47,093 nt of DNA from an uncultured Candidatus Pelagibacter sp. (GTDB taxonomy: Bacteria > Pseudomonadota > Alphaproteobacteria > Pelagibacterales > Pelagibacteraceae): positions 1 through 47,093 of the forward strand of contig CAJQRR010000018.1 in NCBI GenBank assembly GCA_905612385.1. The letters are read 5' to 3'. A program made the position numbers and the translations under genes. The notes under the pieces are model-generated. The model made no database searches. It was not told where the DNA came from and saw only the letters and a program-made list of their open reading frames with translations. This document shows, piece by piece, positions 19,308-28,689 of this stretch; the stretch's first letter is position 1, and every line of letters begins with the position of its first letter.

Positions 19308-20764
19308 TGTCAGACATCACTTCACTTACTCTAACTGATCTAGTTAAAAGTATTAAAGATAAAAAAATTTCATCAGAAGAAACTACTAAAGCCTTTATTG
19401 ATAGAGGAGAAAAATCTAGAGATTTAAATGCTTATATTACAGAAGATTTTTCTAACGCACTTGATAAAGCCAGAGCCTTCGATCAAAAACCAAACTTTGA
19501 TTTAATGCTACCAGGAATTCCAATGGCTGTTAAAGATTTATTTTGCACAAATGGAGTAAAGACAACAGCGGGTAGTAAAATTCTAAATAATTTTATCCCA
19601 CCATACGAGTCGACAGTTACTCAAAATATTTGGAAAGAAGGAGCAATTTTACTTGGTAAATTAAATTGTGATGAGTTTGCAATGGGATCTTCTAATGAAA
19701 CAAGTTTTTTTGGAAGTGTACAAAGCCCAATTGATAAAGATTTAGTGCCAGGTGGTTCATCTGGTGGGTCAGCATCAGCCCTAGCAGCCAATTTAACACC
19801 TATTACAATTGGAACTGATACAGGTGGATCTATAAGACAACCTGCTTCATTTACCGGTACAGTAGGTCTAAAGCCTACTTATGGTAGCTGTTCAAGGTAT
19901 GGTATTGTTGCTTTTGCATCATCGTTAGATCAAGCAGGACCTATGTCTAAAAATGTAAAAGATTGTGCTTTGCTTCAAGAAATTATCAGCACATATGATG
20001 AAAAAGATTCAACATCAATTGATTTTAAAAGAAATGCATATAGCAAAGAATTAACAAATAATATTAAGGGTAAGAAAATTGGAATTCCAAAAGAATATAG
20101 AGTTGATGGAATGCCAAAAGAAATTGAAGACCTTTGGACCAAAGGAATTGAGTATGCAAAAGATTGTGGCGCAGAAATAATTGAAATTTCATTACCTCAT
20201 ACAAATTATGCATTACCAGCATATTATATAGTAGCGCCAGCTGAAGCTTCTTCGAACCTAGCAAGATATGACGGTGTTAAGTATGGATTTAGATCAAAGG
20301 GTGAAAACTTAATTGATATGTATGAAAAAACTAGATCCGAAGGTTTTGGTGAAGAAGTTCAAAGAAGAATAATGATTGGTACATATGTCTTATCATCAGG
20401 TTATTATGATGCTTATTACATAAAAGCTCAAAAAGTTAGAAAACTAATTAAAAATGATTTTGATGAAGCTTATAAAAAAGTTGATGCAATATTAACTCCG
20501 TCGACGCCAAGTGCGGCATTTAAAATTGGTGAAAAAACTAATGATCCAGTTTCTATGTATTTAAATGATATATTTACAGTCCCTGTGAACTTAGCAGGAT
20601 TACCAGCTATTTCTATACCAGCTGGTGTAGATGCCAAGGGTTACCCATTAGGCTTACAAGTCATTGGTAAAGCTTTTGATGAACAAAATATTTTAAACAT
20701 TGCTTATGCAATGGAAGAAAAAATTGAATTTAAAAATAAAATTACTGACTGGTGGATTAAATAA
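19307..20764 (+). CDS. gatA: Asp-tRNA(Asn)/Glu-tRNA(Gln) amidotransferase subunit A
   Basis: GatA is the amidase that releases ammonia from glutamine for tRNA transamidation. The Ser-cisSer-Lys triad is present: Lys in PMAVKDLFC (about residue 77), cis-Ser and Ser in the amidase signature [13 protein letters not shown] through [12 protein letters not shown]. The C-terminal half has [13 protein letters not shown] and [15 protein letters not shown]. The length of 485 is normal. gatB starts directly after its stop. Confidence 0.98.
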   Translation: MSDITSLTLTDLVKSIKDKKISSEETTKAFIDRGEKSRDLNAYITEDFSNALDKARAFDQKPNFDLMLPGIPMAVKDLFCTNGVKTTAGSKILNNFIPPYESTVTQNIWKEGAILLGKLNCDEFAMGSSNETSFFGSVQSPIDKDLVPGGSSGGSASALAANLTPITIGTDTGGSIRQPASFTGTVGLKPTYGSCSRYGIVAFASSLDQAGPMSKNVKDCALLQEIISTYDEKDSTSIDFKRNAYSKELTNNIKGKKIGIPKEYRVDGMPKEIEDLWTKGIEYAKDCGAEIIEISLPHTNYALPAYYIVAPAEASSNLARYDGVKYGFRSKGENLIDMYEKTRSEGFGEEVQRRIMIGTYVLSSGYYDAYYIKAQKVRKLIKNDFDEAYKKVDAILTPSTPSAAFKIGEKTNDPVSMYLNDIFTVPVNLAGLPAISIPAGVDAKGYPLGLQVIGKAFDEQNILNIAYAMEEKIEFKNKITDWWIK

Positions 20765-22240
20765 ATGACAAAAGATAGTTCAGAATATTTAATCGAAAGA
20801 TATAATAATGTTTATGAAGTAGTAATTGGTCTTGAAGTCCATGCACAAGTTACGTCAAACTCAAAATTATTTTCATCTTCATCAACAACTTTTGGCGCAG
20901 AACCTAATACTCAAGTTAGTTTGGTCGATGCTGCTTTTCCTGGAATGCTTCCAGTAATTAATGAGTATTGTGTAAAACAAGCAATCAAAACTGGCATAGG
21001 TTTAAAAGCACAAATAAATAAAAGATCTGTGTTTGATAGAAAAAACTATTTTTATGCAGACCTTCCTCAAGGTTATCAAATTTCACAATTTAAATTTCCA
21101 ATAGTAGGAGAGGGTACTGTTATACTTGATATGGAAAACGGCCCTAAAAAAGTTGGTATTGAAAGATTACATTTAGAGCAAGATGCTGGAAAAAGTATTC
21201 ATGATATGGATCCACAAAATACATTAGTTGATTTAAATAGATCGGGTGTAGCTTTAATGGAAATTGTTAGTAAACCTGACATGAGAACTCCTGATGAAGT
21301 CAGCGCTTATGTAAAAAAACTTAGATCTATTATGAGATATTTGGGAACTTGTGATGGGAATATGCAAGAAGGTTCTTTAAGAGCAGATGTCAATATTTCA
21401 GTTCGTATTAAGGGCTCTGATGTACTTGGAACACGCTGTGAGATTAAAAACGTAAACTCAATTAAATTTATGCAAATGGCTATTGATTATGAAGCTAATA
21501 GACAAGTTGATTTAATTGAAGAGGGTAAAACGATTGACCAAGAAACAAGATTGTTTGACACTAAAAAAAATGAAACAAGATCCATGAGATCCAAAGAAGA
21601 TGCTCATGATTATAGATATTTCCCAGATCCAGATTTATTGCCATTAGAGGTAACAGACGAGTTTATTGAAAAACTTAAATTAGATATTCCAGAACTACCA
21701 GATGAAAAAAAGAAAAGATTTATTGATAAATTTAAAGTGTCTCCTTATGAAGCAACAATTTTAGTATCAGATATTGATACGGCAAAATATTTTGAAGAGG
21801 TAGTTGCAAAGATGGGTAAGAACTTAGATATAAAGTTAGCCGTTAACTGGATTACAGGTGAGTTGTTTGCTGTTTTAAATAATAAAAATTTGGAAATATC
21901 TCAAAGCCCTATAAGTGCAAAAAATTTAGCAAAATTAATCAATCTAATTAAGAATGGTACAATTTCTGGAAAAATAGCTAAAACGATATTTGAATTAATG
22001 ATGGATGGTGACAAAGATCCTCAAATAATTGTTGAAGAAAAAGGCTTAAAACAAGAAAGTGACCCTAAAGCATTAGAGACTTTAATTGATAAAATAATCA
22101 ACGATAACAGAGAGAAAGCTATTGAATACAAACAGGGAAAAGAAAAGCTATTTGGTTTCTTTGTTGGACAGGCCATGAAAGCTTCAAATGGCAAAGCTAA
22201 CCCTCAACTAATAAACGAGATATTGAAGAAGAAACTTTAA
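20765..22240 (+). CDS. gatB: Asp-tRNA(Asn)/Glu-tRNA(Gln) amidotransferase subunit B
   Basis: GatB activates the tRNA-bound carboxylate with ATP and accepts the ammonia from GatA. Signatures include [10 protein letters not shown] (about 21-30), [40 protein letters not shown], and RCEIKNVNS. The C-terminal GatB/YqeY tRNA-binding domain is present, with [18 protein letters not shown] at the end. The 491 residues are a normal length. An O-methyltransferase gene starts four bases downstream. Confidence 0.98.
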   Translation: MTKDSSEYLIERYNNVYEVVIGLEVHAQVTSNSKLFSSSSTTFGAEPNTQVSLVDAAFPGMLPVINEYCVKQAIKTGIGLKAQINKRSVFDRKNYFYADLPQGYQISQFKFPIVGEGTVILDMENGPKKVGIERLHLEQDAGKSIHDMDPQNTLVDLNRSGVALMEIVSKPDMRTPDEVSAYVKKLRSIMRYLGTCDGNMQEGSLRADVNISVRIKGSDVLGTRCEIKNVNSIKFMQMAIDYEANRQVDLIEEGKTIDQETRLFDTKKNETRSMRSKEDAHDYRYFPDPDLLPLEVTDEFIEKLKLDIPELPDEKKKRFIDKFKVSPYEATILVSDIDTAKYFEEVVAKMGKNLDIKLAVNWITGELFAVLNNKNLEISQSPISAKNLAKLINLIKNGTISGKIAKTIFELMMDGDKDPQIIVEEKGLKQESDPKALETLIDKIINDNREKAIEYKQGKEKLFGFFVGQAMKASNGKANPQLINEILKKKL

Positions 22241-22244
22241 TATC

Positions 22245-22895
22245 ATGGGTAAGAACCTTAAAATTACTGAAAAACTTCAAAAATATATAGATAATTTTAG
22301 TTTAAAGCTAAACCCAGTTCAGCAAGAAATAATTGATTATAATAATACACTTGGTGACGTTAAGAGAATGCAAGTAGCTACATCCCAATGTCATTTTCTA
22401 CATTTAATCATCAAAATTTCTAATATTAAAAATGTACTGGAGGTTGGAACCTTTACCGGTTTAAGTGCATTATCAATATCCCTAGCATTACCTGATGATG
22501 GTAAACTTGTAACACTAGATAAAAATGAAGAGACAAACAGAGTTGCAATAAATTTTTTTAAAAAAGCCAATCAAGATCATAAAATTAAGACAATAATAAA
22601 ACCAGCTCTTAAAAGTTTAGAAGAATTAAAAAATGATAAATTTGATATGATTTTTATTGATGCAGATAAAATGAATTACAAAGAATATTATGAAAGATCA
22701 TTAAAATTATTAGATAAAAATGGCTTAGTTATTATTGATAATGTTCTATGGCATGGTGAAGTTGCAGATGAAGCTAACATTGATAAATTTACATTAAATA
22801 TCAGAGAGTTTAATGCCCAAGTTGCACATGATAAAAGAGTGGAACAAATTATAGTACCTTTGGGTGATGGCATGACCGTTTGTAGACTTTTATAA
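22245..22895 (+). CDS. Class I SAM-dependent O-methyltransferase (COMT-like, family 3)
   Basis: The 216-residue protein is a Methyltransf_3 member. Motif I is VLEVGTFTGLSALSISLALP (about 65-84), the acidic residue LVTLDKNEE binds the adenosyl moiety, and FDMIFIDADKMNYKEYYE plus LVIIDNVLWHGEVAD form the metal and substrate site typical of Mg-dependent catechol or caffeoyl-CoA-like enzymes. The substrate is unknown; bacterial homologues include general catechol methylases and tRNA-modifying TrmR. The placement beside gatB and trhO keeps a tRNA role possible but does not prove it. Confidence 0.85.
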   Translation: MGKNLKITEKLQKYIDNFSLKLNPVQQEIIDYNNTLGDVKRMQVATSQCHFLHLIIKISNIKNVLEVGTFTGLSALSISLALPDDGKLVTLDKNEETNRVAINFFKKANQDHKIKTIIKPALKSLEELKNDKFDMIFIDADKMNYKEYYERSLKLLDKNGLVIIDNVLWHGEVADEANIDKFTLNIREFNAQVAHDKRVEQIIVPLGDGMTVCRLL

Positions 22896-23800
22896 TGTTT
22901 GAAATATTTGGTTTTTATAAATTTAAAAAACTTAACTCACTAAAGAAAAATAAAATTTTACTTCAGGATTTTTTAGTTAAGAAGAATATTAGAGGAACTG
23001 TTATTATTGCTAGTGAGGGTCTTAATGCAACAATATCTGGTAAGCCTTTAGATCTTAAAGCAGCAATCACTAAGATTAGAAAAATATTAGACTTTAAAAA
23101 GTTTGATAGTGAAAATTCCTCTAAAAGTAAATTTCAACCATTTCACAAAGTAAAAGTTAAAATTAAAAAAGAAGTTGTTCCAATGGGCCTTACTTTATCC
23201 TCAAAAAATAAAAAAGATAACCATGTAGATCCAAAAAAATGGAATAAACTTATTGCTGATGAAGAAACATTGGTACTAGATTCAAGAAAACCATTTGAAT
23301 ATGAGGTTGGTACTTTTAAAAAATCAGTTAACCCTGACGTAGTTAATTTTAGAGAATTTCCAAAATATTTAAATAAACTTGATAAGAAAAAACCCATTGC
23401 TATGTTTTGCACTGGTGGAATTAGATGTGAAAAAGCTTCTGTTTTTTTAGAGAAAAAAGGTTTTAAAAATGTTTTTCAATTAAAAGGTGGAATTCTTAAC
23501 TACTTAATGAATATCAATAAAAATGAGAGTTTATGGAGTGGTGAATGCTTTGTTTTTGATAACAGAATCACTGTTAAACACGGTTTAATAATCGGTACTT
23601 ATTCAATATGTAGTGGTTGCAGAAAGCCTGTTTCACCTAAGGATAAGAAATCTAACAAATATGAAGAAGGTGTTTCATGCACTAATTGTCATGATAATTT
23701 AACAGAAGTTCAAAAGGGTAGGTTCCGCATGAGGCAAAAACAGATAACCCTTGCTAAAAAGAGTGGATCAAAGCATATATTTCAAAAAGAATTCAAATAG
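22895..23800 (+). CDS. trhO: tRNA uridine(34) hydroxylase TrhO (YceA-like, rhodanese domain)
   Basis: The 301-residue protein has the YceA/TrhO arrangement: an N-terminal acylphosphatase-like domain (GTVIIASEGLNATISG, about 34-49), a rhodanese domain (about 120-215) with active-loop Cys172 in FCTGGIRCEKAS, and a C-terminal segment with two CxxC pairs (CSGC and CTNC), probably a zinc site. TrhO makes 5-hydroxyuridine at tRNA position 34, a precursor of wobble modifications. It overlaps the methyltransferase stop by one base. Confidence 0.92.
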   Translation: MFEIFGFYKFKKLNSLKKNKILLQDFLVKKNIRGTVIIASEGLNATISGKPLDLKAAITKIRKILDFKKFDSENSSKSKFQPFHKVKVKIKKEVVPMGLTLSSKNKKDNHVDPKKWNKLIADEETLVLDSRKPFEYEVGTFKKSVNPDVVNFREFPKYLNKLDKKKPIAMFCTGGIRCEKASVFLEKKGFKNVFQLKGGILNYLMNINKNESLWSGECFVFDNRITVKHGLIIGTYSICSGCRKPVSPKDKKSNKYEEGVSCTNCHDNLTEVQKGRFRMRQKQITLAKKSGSKHIFQKEFK

Positions 23801-23809
23801 GAAAAATAA

Positions 23810-25180
23810 TTGTCTAAAGTATTAAAATTAACCAAAGATCCCATTTGGGAACTACTTAGAAAAGTAACAATTCCAGCTAGTGTTGGTTCTTTATTTCAAA
23901 CATTTTACAATCTAGTTGATACTTGGTTTGCCGGTAGAATTTCTGCTGAAGCTATAGGTGCAATCGCCAAATCATTTCCTATATATTTTGTAATAATTGC
24001 TGTTGGTGTTGGTATTGGTGCTGCAACAAACTCATGTATTGGTAATTTATTAGGTGCAAAACAAGATAATAAAGCATCATTATTAATCGCTCAATCTGTA
24101 ATCTTTGCACTGATTATTTCTGTTGTTGTCACCTTGTTTGGATTAAATGCATCTAATTTTCTTCTAACAGTAATGGGTTCTGATGCAACTAGTATAGCCT
24201 TAACAAGAGAATATTTAGATATAATTTTTTATGGTACTTTCATTGTAATGATTCAAATCTCTTTAAATGGAGCCTTGAATGCTCAAGGAGATACTAAAAG
24301 TTATAGAAATGTTTTAATATTTAGCTTCTTTTTAAACATATTTTTAAATCCATTATTTATCTGGGGATACGGAATTGTTCCAGCTTATGGTATAAGTGGC
24401 CTTGCTATAGCAACTGTAATTGCACAGTCCGTAGGTACTTTTTATTTAGCGTATAAAATCTACGCATGTAAATTGAGAAAGTATTTATCAATTAAATGCT
24501 TTATTCCTAAATTAATATTATTAAAAGAATTGTTCACGCAAGCAGTACCTATTATGATTAGCATGCTGTTTATTGGTGTAGGTATTTTTAATATTTTATA
24601 TTTTATTGGTCAATTTGGTGATCTTGCAACAGCTGGTTATGGTGCAGCCTTAAGAGTGGAGCAAGTTTTTTTATTACCAGTTATTGGATTGAACACTGCA
24701 GTACTTTCTATTGGTGGCCAAAATTTTGGTGCTAAGAATTATGATCGTATAAGAGAATTATATTCTAAAGCTCTATTATTCGGATCATCTTTTATGGCTA
24801 TAGCAGGTGTTATATTATTTTTTGGTGCAGAGTTTTTTGTTTCTCAATTTACAGATAACCAAGAAGCTATATTCCATGGTGCTATATATTTAAGAATAGC
24901 TGCATTAATTGCGCCTGTTTATCCTGTGTTTTTTATAACTACAGCTGTATTCCAAGCTGTTAAGAAACCTATCTATAGTCTTTATTTAAGTGTTTTAAGG
25001 TTATCAGCGTTACCTTTCTTGTCTCTTTGGTATATAATTAATATCAGAGGTGGGGATTACTCAGATATATTCTACACTATAATGGTAACCAATTGGTTTA
25101 TAGGTATTGTAGTAATTATATTCATTGGATACTTTTTAAATAATGTTTTTAAACAAAAAAAAAATCATTTTAGTTATTAG
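23810..25180 (+). CDS. MATE-family multidrug/Na+ antiporter
   Basis: The 456-residue membrane protein has about twelve hydrophobic segments in two MatE halves, each opening with a similar block (TIPASVGSLFQTFYNLVDTWFAGRIS in the first; AVPIMISMLFIGVG in the second). The family exports cations and toxic compounds using Na+ or H+. The start is TTG with GGA eight bases upstream; the N-terminus MSKVLKLTKDPIW fits other members. Its end overlaps the nuclease gene by 38 bases. The substrate cannot be told. Confidence 0.92.
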   Translation: MSKVLKLTKDPIWELLRKVTIPASVGSLFQTFYNLVDTWFAGRISAEAIGAIAKSFPIYFVIIAVGVGIGAATNSCIGNLLGAKQDNKASLLIAQSVIFALIISVVVTLFGLNASNFLLTVMGSDATSIALTREYLDIIFYGTFIVMIQISLNGALNAQGDTKSYRNVLIFSFFLNIFLNPLFIWGYGIVPAYGISGLAIATVIAQSVGTFYLAYKIYACKLRKYLSIKCFIPKLILLKELFTQAVPIMISMLFIGVGIFNILYFIGQFGDLATAGYGAALRVEQVFLLPVIGLNTAVLSIGGQNFGAKNYDRIRELYSKALLFGSSFMAIAGVILFFGAEFFVSQFTDNQEAIFHGAIYLRIAALIAPVYPVFFITTAVFQAVKKPIYSLYLSVLRLSALPFLSLWYIINIRGGDYSDIFYTIMVTNWFIGIVVIIFIGYFLNNVFKQKKNHFSY

Positions 25181-25628
25181 TATCTCTTCACTAATATTTT
25201 TCTTAATTTTTAATCAAGTCAAATCACAAGATCTTAGAGTTGTAGATGGTGACACAATTCATCTTAATGGAGAAAAAATTAGATTTACTGGAATAGATAC
25301 ACCTGAATTAAAACAAACTTGCCTTAAAGAAGGCATTAAAGATCCTTGTGGTGTTACAGCAAAAGTAATCCTTATTGATAAAATTGGAAATAGTAATGTT
25401 GAATGTATTAGCGAAGGAAAAGATCAATATAAAAGAACACTAGCTGAATGTTTTATTAATAATGATAGTCTATCACGCTATCTAGTTAGAAGTGGCTATG
25501 CATTTGCCTACAGAAAGTATTCAAAAAAGTTTGTACCAGATGAGGATTACGCAAGAATCAATAAAATAGGAATGTGGTCTATGGAGTTTGATTATCCTTG
25601 GGATTACAGAAAAGCTAGAAAAAATTAA
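25143..25628 (+). CDS. Thermonuclease-like (SNase fold) secreted or membrane-anchored nuclease
   Basis: An N-terminal hydrophobic segment (about 8-25) directs this 161-residue protein out of the cytoplasm. The SNase domain follows: VVDGDTIHLNG, then IRFTGIDTPELKQ with the Arg, Asp and Glu of the active site, and KDQYKRTLAECF carrying the second Arg. Two cysteine pairs may form disulfides. It could degrade extracellular or periplasmic nucleic acid, recovering phosphate and nucleosides; this role is inferred. The ATG lies inside the MATE gene, so translation may be coupled. Confidence 0.88.
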   Translation: MFLNKKKIILVISISSLIFFLIFNQVKSQDLRVVDGDTIHLNGEKIRFTGIDTPELKQTCLKEGIKDPCGVTAKVILIDKIGNSNVECISEGKDQYKRTLAECFINNDSLSRYLVRSGYAFAYRKYSKKFVPDEDYARINKIGMWSMEFDYPWDYRKARKN

Positions 25629-25773
25629 AATAACAGAGCGTTTTATTACCTGGTACCTAGAACGCGTCTCTATAATCCTTATTTTGCAACAAAGTTAATT
25701 TAACAAAAAATAGAAGTTTGAAATGAATTATGAGTTTGTTACGTGTGAGTTTTTTATGTTAGTATGATTTTTT
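25629..25773 (+). promoter_or_regulatory. Intergenic region with possible promoter for the secreted protein at 25774
   Basis: This 145-base gap is among the longest in the window. It holds a perfect -10-like TATAAT (25671-25676) after a GC-richer patch (25651-25668), but the expected -35 position has no good match. A second TATGAT (25763-25768) sits five bases before the ATG. A five-pair stem (GCGTT 25638-25642 with AACGC 25661-25665) is not followed by a T-run, so it is not a convincing terminator. Confidence 0.3.
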
Positions 25774-26157
25774 ATGAAAAAAATTTTATATACTATAATT
25801 TTAAGTTTTTTGTTGATTGGAAACGCTTATTCTAAAACAACAAGTTTGATCTGCACATTAGAAAATGAAGACAAACCTTTTCTTGTATTGCTAGATGAAA
25901 AGCATAGAAATGCAACTTATAAAGACAAAGTTGTTGATGCTTACTTTTCAGCTAAATCTGTAAAATTTGTTTTAGCTAAAATAAAAAAGAGCCGAGGTGT
26001 TTTTGTAATGATAAAATACGAAATAGACAGAGTAAATTTAGATGTGATACAAACTCTTAGTATGACTGCGCCAAGTTCGCCAGATACTGAAGATTTGCAA
26101 ATTTCTAAAGATCAAGGTACGTGTATGATAAGTAAAAAATTAAATCTAATATTTTAA
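25774..26157 (+). CDS. Secreted protein of unknown function
   Basis: I do not recognise this 127-residue product. A signal peptide is clear (MKK, hydrophobic 4-16, likely cleavage after AYS at 18-20). The mature part is predicted mostly beta-strand by its alternating pattern (ICTLE, PFLVLLDEK, NATYKDKVVDAYF, VKFVLAK, VFVMIKYEIDRVNLDV), with one cysteine near each end (Cys27 and Cys117) that could form a disulfide. It is monocistronic, with its own upstream region and a convergent neighbour downstream. The organised N-terminus and neutral codon use argue for a real gene. Confidence 0.7.
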   Translation: MKKILYTIILSFLLIGNAYSKTTSLICTLENEDKPFLVLLDEKHRNATYKDKVVDAYFSAKSVKFVLAKIKKSRGVFVMIKYEIDRVNLDVIQTLSMTAPSSPDTEDLQISKDQGTCMISKKLNLIF

Positions 26158-26268
26158 CTAAATTACGACCTAATTATCTGTCAAATTAATCAGACATGCA
26201 TCAAAAATATAAATAAGGTGAAGCTGAAGAGTGTTTTTGGGTGTTCTTTTAACTGGCGCCTTGAAATT

Positions 26269-26541
26269 CTAATTAATTTTTTCTTTTTTAGTTTTAAATA
26301 GTTTTTCACCTAAAAGACTGACTGGGTCTTGGGGTGTAGGTTTGATTTTAGTTTTTTGCTCAACAATATTTAATAGCTTTTTAGCAAGTCCTTGACATCT
26401 AAACATAGGATTAACAAATATATATTCCACTTCTGCTTCAGCGTTATATCTAACAAAATCAAGTGTAGTATTCATATTTTTAAAGATAATAACACCATCA
26501 TTAAGGTCGATATCATAATCTGTATTGTCTAATAGTCTCAT
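26269..26541 (-). CDS. Short GNAT-like protein
   Basis: The 90-residue product contains a recognisable GNAT motif A region: VEYIFVNPMFRCQGLAKKLLNIVEQ (about 38-62; the acetyl-CoA loop usually reads Q/RxxGxG/A, here RCQGLA). Only about half of a normal GNAT domain is present, with a short N-terminal strand pair and a charged tail. It overlaps the ABC permease stop by one base on the same strand. It may be a minimal acetyltransferase, a partner subunit or a decayed domain; the acyl acceptor is unknown. Confidence 0.6.
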   Translation of the reverse strand: MRLLDNTDYDIDLNDGVIIFKNMNTTLDFVRYNAEAEVEYIFVNPMFRCQGLAKKLLNIVEQKTKIKPTPQDPVSLLGEKLFKTKKEKIN

Positions 26542-27284
26542 TAATTATTGCCATCTATTCTAAGTTTTTTCTCTAATTTTCTTACAAAAAATGAAACAAT
26601 TAATATCAAAATTAAATATTCTAAAATTAAGAATGTATAAATTTCTAATGGTCTGTATGTTGAAACAACTAATTCATTAGCCTTTCTTGTTAAGTCACCA
26701 ATACCTATAATTGAGACTAATGAAGACATCTTTAAAACATATACAAACTGGTTACCTAATGCAGGTAAAATATTTTTAATAGCTTGTGGAAGTATTACCA
26801 ATCTCAATCTTTTATAAAAAGTTAAACCTAATGATGAGCCAGCTTCCCACTGTGATTTTTTAATTGAGTTTATACCTGCTCTAAAAATTTCTGCTTGAAA
26901 AGCACTTTCACTTATTGCTAATGCAATAATACCTGAAACAAATGGACTAAAGCTTAATCCTGTCATTATAGGAAGCCCGTAGTAAACCCACAAAATTAAA
27001 ACTAATAATGGTATAGCTCTTACAATTTCAACGTATCCAATATTTATATAAGTTAAAAATTTATTCTTAGCTAAAGAAGGTATTGCAACCACAAATCCAA
27101 GAAACATTGATATTATAATTGAAATTACAGAAATGTAGATTGTTATACCCATTCCACTTAAAAGAAATTTTAAGTTAGTTAAGCCATTAACCTTGTTTGG
27201 AGAAAGTATATACCATGCCCACTCATGTTCAGCAGACCCACATGATGTTAATATTAAGGGTAATAGTAAAATTAGTTTTTTCAC
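26541..27284 (-). CDS. Amino-acid-type ABC transporter permease with N-terminal lipobox
   Basis: This 247-residue protein belongs to the HisMQ/GlnP permease family. The EAA loop EAGSSLGLTFYKRLRLVILPQA (about 140-161) binds the ATPase, and about five membrane segments are visible. The start is GTG. The first 15 residues (MKKLILLLPLILTSC) look like a lipoprotein signal with lipobox LTSC at 12-15, unusual for a permease. The binding protein lies just upstream. No ATPase gene lies in the cluster, so one from elsewhere must energise it. Polar amino acid uptake is likely; substrate unknown. Confidence 0.9.
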   Translation of the reverse strand: MKKLILLLPLILTSCGSAEHEWAWYILSPNKVNGLTNLKFLLSGMGITIYISVISIIISMFLGFVVAIPSLAKNKFLTYINIGYVEIVRAIPLLVLILWVYYGLPIMTGLSFSPFVSGIIALAISESAFQAEIFRAGINSIKKSQWEAGSSLGLTFYKRLRLVILPQAIKNILPALGNQFVYVLKMSSLVSIIGIGDLTRKANELVVSTYRPLEIYTFLILEYLILILIVSFFVRKLEKKLRIDGNN

Positions 27285-27320
27285 TAATTAAATTATACCC
27301 TTAAATATCTAAATTGAAAA

Positions 27321-28088
27321 TTATAAGCTTTTTAAGTTGTACTTTTTAAGCAAGCTTTCAAAGAAGCCTGAAGCTTTTTTCACTTCAATCCACTGATTAA
27401 CATAGTTAATCCAAACTTGATCTTTTTGATCAACCATCATAGCTAATACAGCTGGATTTTTACCACCATCTTTTACAATTGCTAATTGAGGGTACTTAAT
27501 AACAAGTTTGTTTGCTTCTGTTGAGCTTGTAATGTGACCATCAGCTCTTCCAGATAAAACTTCTTGAAAATCTCTAGCAGGAGACTCAATTGATTTTAAT
27601 TTTGATTTTGGAAAAAATTCTTTTGCTTTGGCTTCTTGAGAGGTTCCAAGAGTAGTTGCAATTGTAACTTTTTCATTATTTAAAGATTCCCACGTCGGAA
27701 ATTTTTTAAGGTTCTTTTTTAACACTAATGGAACTGTTCCATATTTGTAATAAGAATTTGTAAATCCAGCAACTAAAGCTCTTTTTGCTGTTTTAGTAAC
27801 ACTTGTTGAAACATCATATCTTCCAGAAGTTATTCCTGAAACTATTGTTTTCCATTCCGTAGGTATAAAAGTAACTTCAACTCCCATATCCTTTGCTAAT
27901 TCTTGCATGACATCAATGTCAAAACCAACATATTTGTTTGTAGCTGGATCTTTCATACTCATTGGGTCCCAGTCACCTGTAGTTCCAACTTTTAACTCAC
28001 CAGATGATAAAATTTTATTAAGTTGAGATTCTGCGTTAATAGAGAAGGGTAAAAGTGCTAATAGCACCACTAAAAGTAGTTTTTTCAT
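27321..28088 (-). CDS. ABC transporter substrate-binding protein (SBP_bac_3, amino-acid type)
   Basis: The 255-residue periplasmic protein has a clean signal peptide (cleavage probably after INA at about 19) and the family-3 fold: [41 protein letters not shown], with the Asp that often contacts the ligand amino group in GFDIDV, and [14 protein letters not shown] in the hinge region. The W-D-P-M replacement for the usual Y-P-P-F pocket motif suggests a ligand other than classic polar amino acids. It lies 37 bases after soxG and 36 bases before the permease, both on the same strand. Confidence 0.9.
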   Translation of the reverse strand: MKKLLLVVLLALLPFSINAESQLNKILSSGELKVGTTGDWDPMSMKDPATNKYVGFDIDVMQELAKDMGVEVTFIPTEWKTIVSGITSGRYDVSTSVTKTAKRALVAGFTNSYYKYGTVPLVLKKNLKKFPTWESLNNEKVTIATTLGTSQEAKAKEFFPKSKLKSIESPARDFQEVLSGRADGHITSSTEANKLVIKYPQLAIVKDGGKNPAVLAMMVDQKDQVWINYVNQWIEVKKASGFFESLLKKYNLKSL

Positions 28089-28125
28089 ATACCATCATAT
28101 AACAAAAATTTAAGAAAAATTAAGT

Positions 28126-28689
28126 CTATAACCTTGACGCACTGTCATTTAGCCACGAGTGTAAATGCTCAGAAAAAGAGCGTCTAACAAATAAGTTTAC
28201 GTTATTTATTTCCGTAAGATGTATAATTACATCAATATGAGACAGTATAGTTTGAACAACAGATCCTTTTTTATTCTTAAATTCATTAAAATTAAATGGT
28301 GATCCTGTTGCAAATAAATCAAAAACTTTGTTTCCTTTTATATTAATCATTACGAATTGATCACTGACATCTGTAATGGCACCCAATTTAGTTTTTGAGA
28401 TATCTTTAATCAAATTATCTTCAACTTCGTAAGTATTAGTTTCTTCACTTATAGTTTTGTTTGAAATTAACATCCATTCATCTGGACTTAACCATAAAGC
28501 TGTTAAAGCTTCACCAGCTGTAGATGTGTTAGCTTCAATTGGTAAGATCATATTCAAATTTTTTCCAATAGCGGTAATAAAATCTTTTGTTTTGCCTCTT
28601 ATAATTAATTTCATAATTGGCTTGATCTCTTTTATCTCTAAATCTGAGTATATTTTATCTTGTTTGATGGATGTGTTGTAATTAAGCAT
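28126..28689 (-). CDS. soxG: Sarcosine oxidase gamma subunit
   Basis: The 187-residue protein is the GcvT-fold gamma subunit of heterotetrameric sarcosine oxidase: LWLSPDEWMLIS at about 65-76, then AITDVSDQFVMINIKG, ending with VRRSFSEHLHSWLNDSA. It helps form the folate-binding side of the complex. Its ATG overlaps the soxA stop by eight bases, completing soxB-soxD-soxA-soxG. It is followed by the transporter genes. Confidence 0.93.
   Translation of the reverse strand: MLNYNTSIKQDKIYSDLEIKEIKPIMKLIIRGKTKDFITAIGKNLNMILPIEANTSTAGEALTALWLSPDEWMLISNKTISEETNTYEVEDNLIKDISKTKLGAITDVSDQFVMINIKGNKVFDLFATGSPFNFNEFKNKKGSVVQTILSHIDVIIHLTEINNVNLFVRRSFSEHLHSWLNDSASRL

Noticed and set aside
25638..25665. 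Stem-loop after the nuclease gene as a terminator
   Set aside because: Only five pairs with an 18-base loop and no following T-run.
26158..26268. Convergent gap as a small RNA or terminator
   Set aside because: A few short inverted matches (such as TCTG/CAGA) and a weak AAGA/TCTT stem near 26229 with a T-rich end, but nothing stable enough to call.
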